Source: Pseudomonadota bacterium (GTDB lineage: Bacteria > Pseudomonadota > Alphaproteobacteria > Sphingomonadales > Sphingomonadaceae). From it: a stretch of 64,000 nt of DNA. The translations under genes and the position numbers were made by a program. The stretch's first letter is position 1, and each line of letters begins with the position of its first letter. The stretch covers positions 1 to 64,000 of the forward strand of contig JAEZIO010000001.1 of assembly GCA_023436615.1 (NCBI GenBank). The letters are read 5' to 3'. The notes beneath the pieces are model-generated. The model worked only from the letters and a program-made list of their open reading frames with translations, was not told the DNA's origin and ran no database searches. This document shows positions 25,543 through 33,405 of the stretch, in pieces.

Positions 25543-26686
25543 GGCCTACATCGTCGACGCCGTGCGGACTGCCGGCGGCCGCCGCGACGGCGCGCTCAAG
25601 GACGTGCACCCGGCCGATCTCGGAGCGGCGGTGCTCGATGCGCTGGTCGAGCGCACCGGCGTTGACCCCGCCGCGATCGATGACGTCATCGCCGGCTGCG
25701 TCAGCCAGATCGGCGAGCAGAGCTGCCACGTCGGACGAAGCATGGTCATGGCGTCGAAGCTTCCCGACAGCGTCCCCGCGGTCTCAATCGACCGTCAGTG
25801 CGGAAGCTCGCAGCAGTCCATTCATTTCGCCGCGCAGGCGGTGATGAGCGGGACGCAGGACCTCGTCATCGCCGCCGGCGTAGAAAGCATGAGCCGCGTG
25901 CCGATGGGGACGCCGGTGTTCCTTCCGCTCCAGGCCGGGATCGGAACCGGGCCGTGGCCGAAGAGCGTCCAGGAGCGGTTTGGAGTCACCGAGTTCACCC
26001 AGTTCCGCGGCGCCGAGATGATGGCGAAAAAATACGGCTTTTCGCGGGAGCAGCTCGATGCGTTCGCGCTGGAAAGCCACCGCAAGGCCGCGGCTGCCAG
26101 CCAGGCCGGTGCCTTCGATGACGAGATCGTGCAGATCGGCGACCATCGAAGCGACGAAGGCATTCGCTACGACGCCTCATCCGAAGGCCTGGCAGGATTG
26201 AAGACGCTCGTCCCTGACGGCGTCATCACCGCGGGCAACGCGAGCCAGATTTGCGACGGCGCGTCCGCCGTGCTCGTCGCGAGCGAAGCCGCGGTGAAGG
26301 CGCACGGCCTGAAGCCGCTCGCGCGCATCGAGCAGCTGACCGTCACCGCCGGCGATCCCGTCATCATGCTCGACGAGCCGATCCGCGCCACCCGCGTCGC
26401 GCTCGAAAAGTCGGGCCGCAGGATCGACGAGATCGACCTCTACGAGGTCAACGAAGCCTTCGCTCCGGTCCCGCTCGCGTGGCTGACGGAGACCGGCGCG
26501 GACGCGGAGGGGCTGAACGTCCACGGCGGCGCGATCGCGCTCGGCCACCCGCTCGGCGCGTCGGGCGCAAAGCTGATGGCGACGCTCGTTCACGCGCTCC
26601 GCCGCCACAGCAAGCGCTTCGGTCTTCAGACCATGTGCGAAGGCGGCGGCATCGCGAATGTGACGATCGTCGAACGGCTAAGCTAG
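25535..26686 (+). CDS. Thiolase (acetyl-CoA C-acyltransferase)
   Basis: A 383-residue thiolase that condenses or cleaves beta-ketoacyl-CoA. The active-site Cys is in IDRQCGSSQQ (about 89), the His in GGAIALGHPLGASG (about 336), and the second Cys in TMCEGGGIAN (about 367). The ATG at 25535 lies inside the hydrolase gene. The TAG stop (26684-26686) is the second to fourth base of the first CTAGCGTCCGC repeat, so the repeat begins exactly at the gene end. Confidence 0.93.
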   Translation: MAEAYIVDAVRTAGGRRDGALKDVHPADLGAAVLDALVERTGVDPAAIDDVIAGCVSQIGEQSCHVGRSMVMASKLPDSVPAVSIDRQCGSSQQSIHFAAQAVMSGTQDLVIAAGVESMSRVPMGTPVFLPLQAGIGTGPWPKSVQERFGVTEFTQFRGAEMMAKKYGFSREQLDAFALESHRKAAAASQAGAFDDEIVQIGDHRSDEGIRYDASSEGLAGLKTLVPDGVITAGNASQICDGASAVLVASEAAVKAHGLKPLARIEQLTVTAGDPVIMLDEPIRATRVALEKSGRRIDEIDLYEVNEAFAPVPLAWLTETGADAEGLNVHGGAIALGHPLGASGAKLMATLVHALRRHSKRFGLQTMCEGGGIANVTIVERLS

Positions 26687-26713
26687 CGTCCGCTTTCGAC
26701 CCATTGCGGACAT
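26683..26713 (+). repeat. CTAGCGTCCGC repeat, copy 1 (31 bases, short form)
   Basis: Begins at the thiolase stop codon with CTAGCGTCCGC and ends with GCGGACAT. GTCCGC and GCGGAC can pair across a 12-base loop. It is the short form, lacking a 24-base internal block present in copies 2 and 3. Confidence 0.8.
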
Positions 26714-26774
26714 TTGAATGTTCTCTAAGCTGCAAAGACAGGTAGATTGAACGCGACCATCAAAGACGAGGCCA

Positions 26775-27098
26775 ATGCCCCACAAAGGTCTCACCTACGC
26801 AACAAAATTGGCGACTGCCTCCGCCACAGCGTCGGTCTTTATGTTGCTGGTTGCCCTCTCCTCACCCAACACACCCCTCTGGCCATTCGTCGTCGTAAAT
26901 TGGCTACTCTTTGCGGCCACAGGTATCGTTATGATGCGCAACGCTAACAACGGAAGCGGAGACCCGCTCGTGATGCGAGGGATCACGCGCCGGTTCATGC
27001 TCGCGTTGGTGGCTTTTGCGATCTGCGGCAACCTAGCTCTTTACACCTCGAACTCGATGATCAGTCCAAACGACCTGCGCGAGAAAAGTCCGCGGTAA
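26775..27098 (+). CDS. Small membrane protein, unknown function (cassette-like unit 1)
   Basis: A 107-residue protein with three likely membrane spans: about 12-27 (LATASATASVFMLLVA), 35-52 (WPFVVVNWLLFAATGIVM) and 74-92 (FMLALVAFAICGNLALYT). It has a short polar N-terminus and C-terminus. Codon use has many A/T-ending codons, unlike the flanking genes, which suggests later arrival. The stop is 3 bases before the second repeat copy. I recognise no family. Confidence 0.6.
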   Translation: MPHKGLTYATKLATASATASVFMLLVALSSPNTPLWPFVVVNWLLFAATGIVMMRNANNGSGDPLVMRGITRRFMLALVAFAICGNLALYTSNSMISPNDLREKSPR

Positions 27099-27100
27099 GA

Positions 27101-27155
27101 CTAACGTCCGCTTTCCGCCCAAACCTGCCGTCCACCGTCGACCCATTGCGGACAT
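27101..27155 (+). repeat. CTAGCGTCCGC repeat, copy 2 (55 bases, long form)
   Basis: Reads CTAACGTCCGCTTTCCGCCC, then a 24-base block containing CTGCCGTCCACCGTCGACCC, then ATTGCGGACAT. It starts 2 bases after the TAA of the 107-residue gene and is in the same orientation as copies 1, 3 and 4. Confidence 0.85.
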
Positions 27156-27180
27156 TGGAAGCATAGGTAACAAACCTGGT

Positions 27181-27636
27181 GTGCGTGCCTCTTGGCTCCT
27201 TTGGCTCCCAATCGCTCTAGGCGCTTGTCAGAAGCAGCGGCCACTCGATTGCACTAAGGTGGACATGCCCCGCGAGGTGCGCTGCTTCGAACAAAACCGC
27301 GCCAAAGGAGAGGCCGCCAGTGTGGTCGCGTGTCTCCCATTTTCCGAGCGGCTGACCACGAGCGGCATTTGGGTGATAGGCTTTGATCACAATGCTTTCT
27401 TTGAAGGCTGGGGCGCCCGCCCGCCACCCCCCGACGTTCTGTGGAACGATTCAACAGGCGCGCTTCTAATTGTGCGAGATGAGGTGCTGGAAAAGCTCGC
27501 GCCGTCTGGACCCCAACTCTACGCCTTCGAGGTAGATGTCGTCGGCACACGAGCCTTGTGTCCGGTAGACGGTATCACTCCCTACGCCATTGCGGTTGAG
27601 CAGTTGAAAGTGAAGCGCCGCGTCGGCGTTCGCTAG
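27181..27636 (+). CDS. Small lipoprotein, unknown function (cassette-like unit 2)
   Basis: A 151-residue protein starting at GTG. The leader RASWLLWLPIALGAC ends in a lipobox, with Cys near residue 16. The mature part has three further cysteines (in LDCTKV, RCFEQ and VACLPF), one more near the end (ALCPVDG), and several aromatic residues. This suggests a compact periplasmic domain with disulfides. Base composition is lower in G+C than the neighbours. The TAG stop is within the first bases of repeat copy 3. I recognise no family. Confidence 0.6.
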   Translation: MRASWLLWLPIALGACQKQRPLDCTKVDMPREVRCFEQNRAKGEAASVVACLPFSERLTTSGIWVIGFDHNAFFEGWGARPPPPDVLWNDSTGALLIVRDEVLEKLAPSGPQLYAFEVDVVGTRALCPVDGITPYAIAVEQLKVKRRVGVR

Positions 27637-27687
27637 TGTCGGCTTTCCACCCAAATCTGCCGTCCACCGTCGATCCATTGTGGACAT
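27633..27687 (+). repeat. CTAGCGTCCGC repeat, copy 3 (55 bases, long form)
   Basis: Starts CTAGTGTCGGCTTTCCACCC with the stop codon of the lipoprotein gene inside it, and ends ATTGTGGACAT. It differs from copy 2 at scattered positions, including compensating-looking changes in the terminal arms (GTCGGC and GTGGAC no longer pair perfectly). Confidence 0.85.
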
Positions 27688-27713
27688 GCGGTCGCGTGGT
27701 AATCTAGCCGCTC

Positions 27714-27967
27714 ATGGGGAACCACGACGAGCTTTCAGCGACAACCCTAGGTGGCAAGCTTGGCTGCCTTGCGGGCACCGTTGTGGGGTTCCCGGTTTTT
27801 TCAGTCTTGATGATCTTCGCGTTCTACGGGGACTGCTTCGGCGAGAAGCAATGCGAGAGCGGGCAAGGACTGCCCTCGTGATTATTGCGCTCACACTGAC
27901 AGTCACCGTGCCCGTGGGATTGCTCACCCGAAAACTGGTGAATAGAGCAAAAAACAGGCCCGGCTAG
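27714..27967 (+). pseudogene. Two-span small membrane protein gene, apparently frameshifted (cassette-like unit 3)
   Basis: From the ATG at 27714 a 55-residue reading frame holds one membrane span (LGCLAGTVVGFPVFSVLMIF) and a loop with two Cys (FYGDCFGEKQCESG), then stops at 27881. A second span (TALVIIALTLTVTVPVGLL) with a basic tail lies in the -1 frame and ends at the TAG that begins repeat copy 4. Together they look like one protein of about 84 residues broken near 27860-27880. A sequencing error, a real mutation, or recoding are all possible. Confidence 0.5.
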
Positions 27968-27994
27968 CGTCCGCTTTCCACCCAAAGCAGACAT
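27964..27994 (+). repeat. CTAGCGTCCGC repeat, copy 4 (31 bases, short form)
   Basis: CTAGCGTCCGCTTTCCACCC followed by AAAGCAGACAT. The stop of the preceding frame lies in its first bases. It is short like copy 1 but has AAAGCAGAC where copy 1 has ATTGCGGAC. The 150 bases from here to the monooxygenase gene show no further gene. Confidence 0.75.
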
Positions 27995-28148
27995 AAGCCT
28001 GTCCTACTTATCGGCAGTTATGCCATGCTGCGGCGATGCGGTTCCGCGCGCCTGATCTGAGGACGACCTTCGCACTGGGCTCATCCGCACCGATACACGC
28101 GCGTACGCGTAGGAGTGTGACCTTTGTGGCCTTTCGCAGGGTTCGGGC

Positions 28149-30452
28149 ATGAAGATCGCCTGCATCGGCGGCGGGCCGGCGGGCCTCTATTTCGCCATCT
28201 CGATGAAGCTGCGCGATCCGGGCCATGAGATCGAGGTGTTCGAGCGCAACCCGCCTGGAGTGACGTGGGGTTGGGGAGTCGTCTTCTCTGACCAGACGGT
28301 CGAGAACTTGACCGCGAACGATCCGAAGACGGCAGAGATTATCGCGTCGGAATTCGCACACTGGGACGACATCGATGTGCACATCAAGGACGAGGTCATC
28401 ACCTCGTCCGGCCACGGCTTCATCGGTATCGGACGCAAGCGGCTGCTCGGGATTTTGCAGGACCGCGCGCGCGAACTCGGCGTGACTTTGCACTTCGAAG
28501 CCGAGTGCGATCCCGCAGATCCGAAATGGCAGGACTATGACCTCGTCATCGCCGCCGACGGCGCCAATTCGCGCTTCCGCGACGCGCACGAATCCGCGTT
28601 CGGTGTGGATATTGACGTTCGCGCCAACAAGTTCGTCTGGCTGGGCACTTCCAAGGTCTTCGACGCCTTCACTTTCGCGTTCGAGGAAACCGAGCACGGC
28701 TGGATCTGGGCGCACGCCTATCCCTTCGCGCCCGACTGCTCGACCTTCATCGTGGAATGTTCGGAAGAGACATGGCGCAAGTTCGGCTTCGACCGAATGT
28801 CGCAGGAGGAGAGCATCGCCGCCTGCGAGAAACTCTTCGTTAGATATCTCGACGGGCACCGCCTCCAATCCAACGCGACCCATCTCATCGGCTCCGCGGC
28901 CTGGCTGAACTTCCGCCGCATCAAGTGCGACAATTGGGCGGTCGGCAACACCATCCTGCTGGGCGACGCCGCGCACACCGCCCATTTCTCGATCGGCTCG
29001 GGGACGAAGCTCGCGCTCGAAGATGCGATCAAGCTTGCCGAGGTCCTGAACCGCCGCGGCCTGTCGCGCGACGCGGCGCTGTTCGAATATCAGGCCGAGC
29101 GCAACCTCGAGGTGCTCAAGCTCCAGAACAGCGCGCGCAACTCGACCGAATGGTTCGAGACGCTTCACCGCTATCTCCATTTCGAGCCGCTGCAATTCGC
29201 TTATTCGCTGCTCACCCGCAGCCAGCGCATCAGCCACGAGAACCTGCGGCTGCGCGACCGCGAATGGCTGGAAGGGGTTGAGCGCTGGTTCTGGAAGCGC
29301 GCGACCGAGGGCCGCTCGAACAAGACGGCGCCGCCGATGTTCGCGCCGTTCAAACTCCGCGAGATGGAGGTGGAGAACCGGATCACCGTCTCACCGATGG
29401 CGATGTATTCGGCGGTCGATGGCGTCCCCAACGACTTCCACTTCGTCCATTACGGCGAGCGGGCGCTTGGAGGCGCGGGCCTGATCTTCACCGAGATGAC
29501 CTGCGTGTCGCCGGAAGGCCGGATCAGCCCCGGCTGCACCGGCATGTGGAACGCCGATCACGTTGCCGCATGGACGAAGATCGTGAATTTCGTCCACGCC
29601 AACAGCAAGGCGAAAATCTGTCTCCAGCTCGGGCACTCGGGCGCGAAAGGCTCAACGAAGCTGGGCTGGGAAGGGAACGACGTCCCGCTCGAAGAGGGCA
29701 ATTGGCCGGTGATGGCGGCATCGGACGTCCCCTGGTCGCCGGTCAACCAGGTACCGACACCGATGACCCGCGCCGACATGGACCGCGTCCGCGAGGAGTT
29801 CGTCGCGGCGGTGAAGATGGGAGTCGAGTGCGGCTTCGATATGGTCGAGCTGCACGCGGCGCACGGCTATTTGCTCTCGGGTTTCCTGACGCCGCTCCAG
29901 AACAGGCGCACCGACGAATATGGCGGCAGACTTGAGAACCGGCTCCGCTATCCGCTCGAAGTCTTCCGGGCGATGCGTGAGGCATGGCCGAAGGAGCGGC
30001 CGATGTCGGTCCGCATCTCTGCAACCGACTGGGTCGGGGACGAAGGCCTTACGCCAGAAGACGCGGTGCTGATCGCCGAGGCGTTCCGCAACGAGGGCGC
30101 CGACCTGATCGACGTCTCCGCCGGCCAGACTTCGACCGAAGCGCAGCCTGTCTACGGCCGCATGTTCCAGACGCCCTTCTCCGACAAGCTGCGCAACGAA
30201 GCGAAGCTCGCGACGATGGCGGTCGGCAATATCTACGAGCCGGACCACGCGAACTCGATCCTGGCCGCGGGCCGCGCCGATCTCGTCGCACTTGCCCGCC
30301 CGCACCTGATTGAACCCTTCTGGACGCTGCGTGCGGCGGCTGCGCTCGACTACCGCGACATCCACGTGCCGCCGCAATATCTCAATGGGCAGGCGCAGCT
30401 CGCCCGCAACCTCAAGCGCGAGGCAGAGGCCGCGGCGGCGCTTAGGGTCTGA
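28149..30452 (+). CDS. FAD monooxygenase / Old Yellow Enzyme fusion (2-aminobenzoyl-CoA or salicylyl-CoA hydroxylase type)
   Basis: A 767-residue bifunctional flavoprotein. Residues about 1-390 are a group A FAD monooxygenase, with dinucleotide fold [12 protein letters not shown] (5-16) and the FAD ribityl motif [16 protein letters not shown] near 276. Residues about 400-750 are an Old Yellow Enzyme barrel, with [31 protein letters not shown], the catalytic [16 protein letters not shown] near 566, and RRTDEYGG. This arrangement is known from 2-aminobenzoyl-CoA monooxygenase/reductase and salicylyl-CoA 5-hydroxylase, which dearomatise CoA-bound aromatic acids. No CoA ligase or further pathway gene is adjacent. 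Confidence 0.88.
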   Translation: MKIACIGGGPAGLYFAISMKLRDPGHEIEVFERNPPGVTWGWGVVFSDQTVENLTANDPKTAEIIASEFAHWDDIDVHIKDEVITSSGHGFIGIGRKRLLGILQDRARELGVTLHFEAECDPADPKWQDYDLVIAADGANSRFRDAHESAFGVDIDVRANKFVWLGTSKVFDAFTFAFEETEHGWIWAHAYPFAPDCSTFIVECSEETWRKFGFDRMSQEESIAACEKLFVRYLDGHRLQSNATHLIGSAAWLNFRRIKCDNWAVGNTILLGDAAHTAHFSIGSGTKLALEDAIKLAEVLNRRGLSRDAALFEYQAERNLEVLKLQNSARNSTEWFETLHRYLHFEPLQFAYSLLTRSQRISHENLRLRDREWLEGVERWFWKRATEGRSNKTAPPMFAPFKLREMEVENRITVSPMAMYSAVDGVPNDFHFVHYGERALGGAGLIFTEMTCVSPEGRISPGCTGMWNADHVAAWTKIVNFVHANSKAKICLQLGHSGAKGSTKLGWEGNDVPLEEGNWPVMAASDVPWSPVNQVPTPMTRADMDRVREEFVAAVKMGVECGFDMVELHAAHGYLLSGFLTPLQNRRTDEYGGRLENRLRYPLEVFRAMREAWPKERPMSVRISATDWVGDEGLTPEDAVLIAEAFRNEGADLIDVSAGQTSTEAQPVYGRMFQTPFSDKLRNEAKLATMAVGNIYEPDHANSILAAGRADLVALARPHLIEPFWTLRAAAALDYRDIHVPPQYLNGQAQLARNLKREAEAAAALRV

Positions 30453-30455
30453 CGG

Positions 30456-30737
30456 CTAGAGCGCGATCGGATCGAGGAAGATGCCGCCGGCCTCATGCCC
30501 GCAGGCCCAGCGGATCTGTCCGCGAACGGGCCGCGCGTCGAGCATCTGCAGCATGACCTCGGAGCCGACCTCGACGTCCGCGATCGACCGCAGCCGGAAG
30601 CCCTTCTGCGAGACGTCGACGAGCGTCACGTCGACGGTGCAGCCGTCGGTTTCGGTGAGCACCGCATCGCAATTCAGGGTGACCCGCGGTTCGCGCGTGG
30701 TGTCGATGCATGCCGCCAGATTCGATTTCATTTCCAC
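30456..30737 (-). CDS. PilZ-domain protein
   Basis: A 93-residue single-domain PilZ protein, likely a cyclic-di-GMP receptor. The N-terminal basic motif is weak (TTREPRVTL), while the second motif reads LVDVSQKGFRL, matching the DxSxxG pattern. The end GGIFLDPIAL is typical. Because the first motif lacks the usual double Arg, c-di-GMP binding is likely but not certain. It converges on the monooxygenase fusion gene with a 3-base gap. Confidence 0.85.
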   Translation of the reverse strand: MEMKSNLAACIDTTREPRVTLNCDAVLTETDGCTVDVTLVDVSQKGFRLRSIADVEVGSEVMLQMLDARPVRGQIRWACGHEAGGIFLDPIAL

Positions 30738-30903
30738 AACCCATCCCCCTGCTCAACTTCGCAGCGGACGACACGAACCGGCCGCCGGCCACGGGGGCCG
30801 CGCAGCGGATCGTTCGATCATTTGGGGCTGTGCGGCCGATGCCTGTTGTCCGGACAGGCATTCCGCAATCCACTCGGCCCCGATTGGTCCACGTCCATCA
30901 TCG

Positions 30904-30925
30904 GGGTTAACCCGCGGCGGTTTAA
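30904..30925. promoter_or_regulatory. TTAA-rich palindrome in the 30.74-31.00 kb gap
   Basis: The gap between the PilZ gene and the polymerase gene (267 bases) carries no gene I can support. It holds a perfect 10-base palindrome GGGTTAACCC (30904-30913) with a second TTAA at 30922-30925, and a small hairpin GCCTGT/ACAGGC near 30842-30860. The TTAA pair has N11 spacing, not the N7 of a CtrA site. This is only a weak candidate control region. Confidence 0.25.
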
Positions 30926-31004
30926 CGGCCAGCGAAGAAAAACGGTTGTGGGCGCATTTACCCTGTGGGTGCGACCGGAGCGCGCCCACGGCGTTCAAAC
31001 CGCC

Positions 31005-31862
31005 ATGGCATGGACGCCAGAGCCGACCTACGCGAAGCCAGACATCTCGGTGCGGGCAACCACGCTTTATTACCAGATCGTCGCGCCGCTCATGCTCCCG
31101 TTCATGGAGCGGCGGATCCTCAACCTGTTTCGGTGCCGCGAAGGGAAATGCTTCTTCCAGCGCAACCGCGAGCACCCGCCGACCGGCAAGGAGTTCGACG
31201 ACCTCGTCCACCTCGAACCGATTGCGCAGAAGAACGGCCGCACCGAGCAATATTTCTACGTTACGGGCGCCGACGAAATCGCCGCCTGTGCGAAGGTGCA
31301 GACGGTCGAGTTCCATGGTTGGGGTAGCCGCGCCGGCGCGATCGAAGCGCCCGACCGCTTGGTCATCGACCTTGATCCGGACCCCGAGCTGGCCTTCGCC
31401 GCGGTCAAGGAAGCCGCGGGTCTGGTCCGGCGCGCTTTCGATGCGGTCGGGCTTCAGTCGTTCGCGCTGCTCAGCGGCGGCAAGGGCATCCACGTCGTGG
31501 TGCCGCTTCGGCCGGAGGCGGACTGGGACGTGGTGCGCGACTTCACCAAGCAGTTCGCGACCGTGCTCGCCGAAACCGATCCCGAGCGGTTCACAGTTGC
31601 GCTCCCGAAGGCGCAGAGGCGCGGCAGGATCTTCCTCGATTTCCTGCGCAACCATCGTACCGCGACCGCGATCATGCCTTATTCCGCACGCGCGCGCGCC
31701 GGCATGCCGGTGGCTGCTCCGGTCGCCTGGAACGAACTGGAACAGATCGACCGGGCCGACCACTTCAGCATCGCCGATGCGCAGTCGCTCCTGGAGCGTG
31801 CGAGCAGCCCGGTCCTTCGCAACTGGGGCGCTGCCGACCAGGCGCTTCCGAAATTCGGTTGA
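31005..31862 (+). CDS. Stand-alone LigD-type polymerase (PolDom, archaeo-eukaryotic primase fold)
   Basis: A 285-residue protein matching the polymerase domain of LigD, which fills gaps during non-homologous end joining. Landmarks: YYQIVAPLMLPFMERR near the start, the catalytic pair in RLVIDLDPDP, LSGGKGIHVVVPL, and the third acid in RIFLDFLRNHRTAT. It ends soon after the domain, with no ligase or nuclease domain. The frame is open upstream; the ATG at 31005 is the first sensible start. No Ku or ligase gene is in the window. Its stop lies 3 bases from the convergent tRNA gene. Confidence 0.87.
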   Translation: MAWTPEPTYAKPDISVRATTLYYQIVAPLMLPFMERRILNLFRCREGKCFFQRNREHPPTGKEFDDLVHLEPIAQKNGRTEQYFYVTGADEIAACAKVQTVEFHGWGSRAGAIEAPDRLVIDLDPDPELAFAAVKEAAGLVRRAFDAVGLQSFALLSGGKGIHVVVPLRPEADWDVVRDFTKQFATVLAETDPERFTVALPKAQRRGRIFLDFLRNHRTATAIMPYSARARAGMPVAAPVAWNELEQIDRADHFSIADAQSLLERASSPVLRNWGAADQALPKFG

Positions 31863-31865
31863 AGG

Positions 31866-31958
31866 TGGCGGAGACGGAGGGATTCGAACCCTCGGTACGG
31901 GAATCCCCCGTACGGCGGTTTAGCAAACCGCTGGTTTCAGCCACTCACCCACGTCTCC
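31866..31958 (-). tRNA. tRNA-Ser (anticodon GCT)
   Basis: Read on the minus strand: acceptor GGAGACG pairs with CGTCTCC, the anticodon stem-loop is CGGTTTGCTAAACCG with anticodon GCT, there is a long class II variable arm (GTACGGGGG ATTCCCGTAC), and the T arm contains GGTTCGAATCC. The CCA end is encoded (31866-31868). It decodes AGC/AGU. Total length is 93 bases with CCA. Confidence 0.95.
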
Positions 31959-31980
31959 GGCTGTGGCGCAGAGCCGAGGC

Positions 31981-32008
31981 CTATATAGGCGGGTTTTCGC
32001 GGTATCAA
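31981..32008 (-). promoter_or_regulatory. Promoter of tRNA-Ser
   Basis: On the minus strand TTGATA (32008-32003) is followed at 15-17 bases by CCTATATAGG (-10 region near 31981-31989). The tRNA 5' end is at 31958, about 16 bases after the predicted +1, a normal leader. The -35 overlaps the stop of the aldose epimerase gene, so the two genes are separately promoted but very close. Confidence 0.5.
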
Positions 32009-32892
32009 CCGACGCGGCTGGTGCGAGGCCGGACGTCGAGCCGGGCATCCAGCGCCATTTGCTCGCCGGGTTCAAGGACGCGGATACCGAGCGATTCCCA
32101 CTCCTCTTCCGGGGCGTTCAGCGCGGCATTAGCGTGCGTCACCGGCTCGGCGACGAAAATGCCGCCGTTGCTCGGGGAATAGAGCTGGAAGAAATGCGCC
32201 TGCGGTGACGACAGCTCGAGATCGAACGGCCAGTGCGGATCGGTGAGAAGCGCCCTTCCGCTCCAGCCGCCGTATCCATTGTCGAGATCGCGGCCGCAGA
32301 CCGCGTCGTCCGAAAGCGAATAGCGGCCGGTCGCGGGGAGGCGCTCTACTGGGAGCACCTTCTCGTCGACGGTCCAGACCTCCTGCACCTCCGTTCGGAT
32401 CCTGCTCTCCGGACCGCACGGGAAGTAGGGATGGAAGCCGAGGCCGCACGGCATCGGCTCGTCCGAAAGGTTGCGACAGGCGAGACGCATGCCCAGACCG
32501 CGATCCTCGAACTGAAACTCCTGCAGGGCCTCATAGGCCCAGGGCCATTCCCCCGGATCGTGACGGAAGCGAAGCACGGCTTGCGTCGCGCCCGCACTCT
32601 CCGCGGACCAGGGGCCAAGCCACCCCTGGCCGTGAAGCGGGCTCGGATCGCCCGCCATGTTCGGGGCAAGACTCACCTGCCGGCCGCGAAAGGCAAAGCA
32701 TCCGCCACGAATGCGGTTCACGAACGGAACGAGCGGAAAGCTCGCGGCGTCGAGCACGTTTCGGAGCGGACTGTGGCTTTCGCGCAATATCGGCACCCTG
32801 CGACCGTCGCCGGTCCACGTGAAACTGGAAATTGCGCCGCCAATTGAAGGGCTAAGCTGCAGCTCCATCACGCTATTCGAAAGGGTCAGCAT
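32005..32892 (-). CDS. Aldose 1-epimerase family protein (GalM-like)
   Basis: A 295-residue mutarotase-fold protein that likely interconverts alpha and beta anomers of an aldose. Family landmarks: FPLVPFVNRIRGG (substrate Asn-Arg), PLHGQGWLGPW with the catalytic His, GFHPYFP with the second His, and a Glu near the C-terminus in WESLGIRVLEPGE. It lies about 3 kb from the galactose-oxidation genes and may supply the right galactose anomer. It starts at ATG 32892, with the 140 bp gap to the next gene holding no clear feature. Confidence 0.85.
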   Translation of the reverse strand: MLTLSNSVMELQLSPSIGGAISSFTWTGDGRRVPILRESHSPLRNVLDAASFPLVPFVNRIRGGCFAFRGRQVSLAPNMAGDPSPLHGQGWLGPWSAESAGATQAVLRFRHDPGEWPWAYEALQEFQFEDRGLGMRLACRNLSDEPMPCGLGFHPYFPCGPESRIRTEVQEVWTVDEKVLPVERLPATGRYSLSDDAVCGRDLDNGYGGWSGRALLTDPHWPFDLELSSPQAHFFQLYSPSNGGIFVAEPVTHANAALNAPEEEWESLGIRVLEPGEQMALDARLDVRPRTSRVG

Positions 32893-33032
32893 AGGGATGC
32901 CATGGCGGTTCTAAACCTCAGCCGACCGACTTGTTCACAGCCCCGAAACTTCTTTGGGGATAAATCCAGATTAGCCGTTGCACGCAATTTTTCGGCAACC
33001 TTAAGTGAGCCCCGCGGGACGGGGAGAGAGTC

Positions 33033-33365
33033 ATGGGTCGACGGGTCAAGGACTTCATCGAGATCAGCGATTACACGTCGCTCGAGAGCCTCATCAACAC
33101 GTTGACGGCCATCCGCGACAACCTGCCCAAGGACGCGGAACCGGAGCTCAAGCTGCGCGGCGACGACGTCTTCGGCCGCAGGCTGACGATCAGCTACCTG
33201 CGCGAGCTTACGGCAGAGGAAGCCGAGTGCGACGCGCGCTACACGGGCGGCGTGGTGGAGACCGATCCGACGCTCGACGATCTGCGCGAAAAGCTCGACA
33301 AGATCCCCTATGCGGGTGGCGACGAGAGCGAGGAAGAAAAACCGCGAATTCGCCGCGTCGCCTAG
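33033..33365 (+). CDS. Conserved-looking cytoplasmic protein, unknown function
   Basis: A 110-residue acidic protein without membrane segment or signal peptide. Residues about 5-60 read as helix-strand pairs (FIEISDYTSLESLINTLTAI, then ELKLRGDDVFGRRLTISYL), and the tail is charged and disordered (GGDESEEEKPRIRRVA). A GGGGAGAG ribosome site precedes the ATG. I recall similar short proteins in sphingomonads but no assigned function. Confidence 0.7.
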   Translation: MGRRVKDFIEISDYTSLESLINTLTAIRDNLPKDAEPELKLRGDDVFGRRLTISYLRELTAEEAECDARYTGGVVETDPTLDDLREKLDKIPYAGGDESEEEKPRIRRVA

Positions 33366-33405
33366 CGGGCTCTAGCCGTGCCGTCGGGCAGGGTGGGAGC
33401 GCCTG

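Noticed and set aside
27680..27967. A single 95-residue protein starting at TTG/GTG near 27680
   Set aside because: Its first half is a charged, Arg-rich out-of-frame translation; only the second half looks like a real membrane span, which supports a frameshift in the gene starting at 27714.
26683..27994. Integron cassette array in the strict sense
   Set aside because: The repeats lack the RYYYAAC/GTTRRRY core of attC sites and no integrase is in the window; only a cassette-like layout can be claimed.
27101..27994. CRISPR array
   Set aside because: Repeats are 250-530 bases apart with genes between, there are no regular spacers and no cas genes.
30481..31923. 480-codon alternate frame across the polymerase gene
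   Set aside because: Ser/Arg/Pro-rich shadow translation, no motif; it even runs through the tRNA gene.
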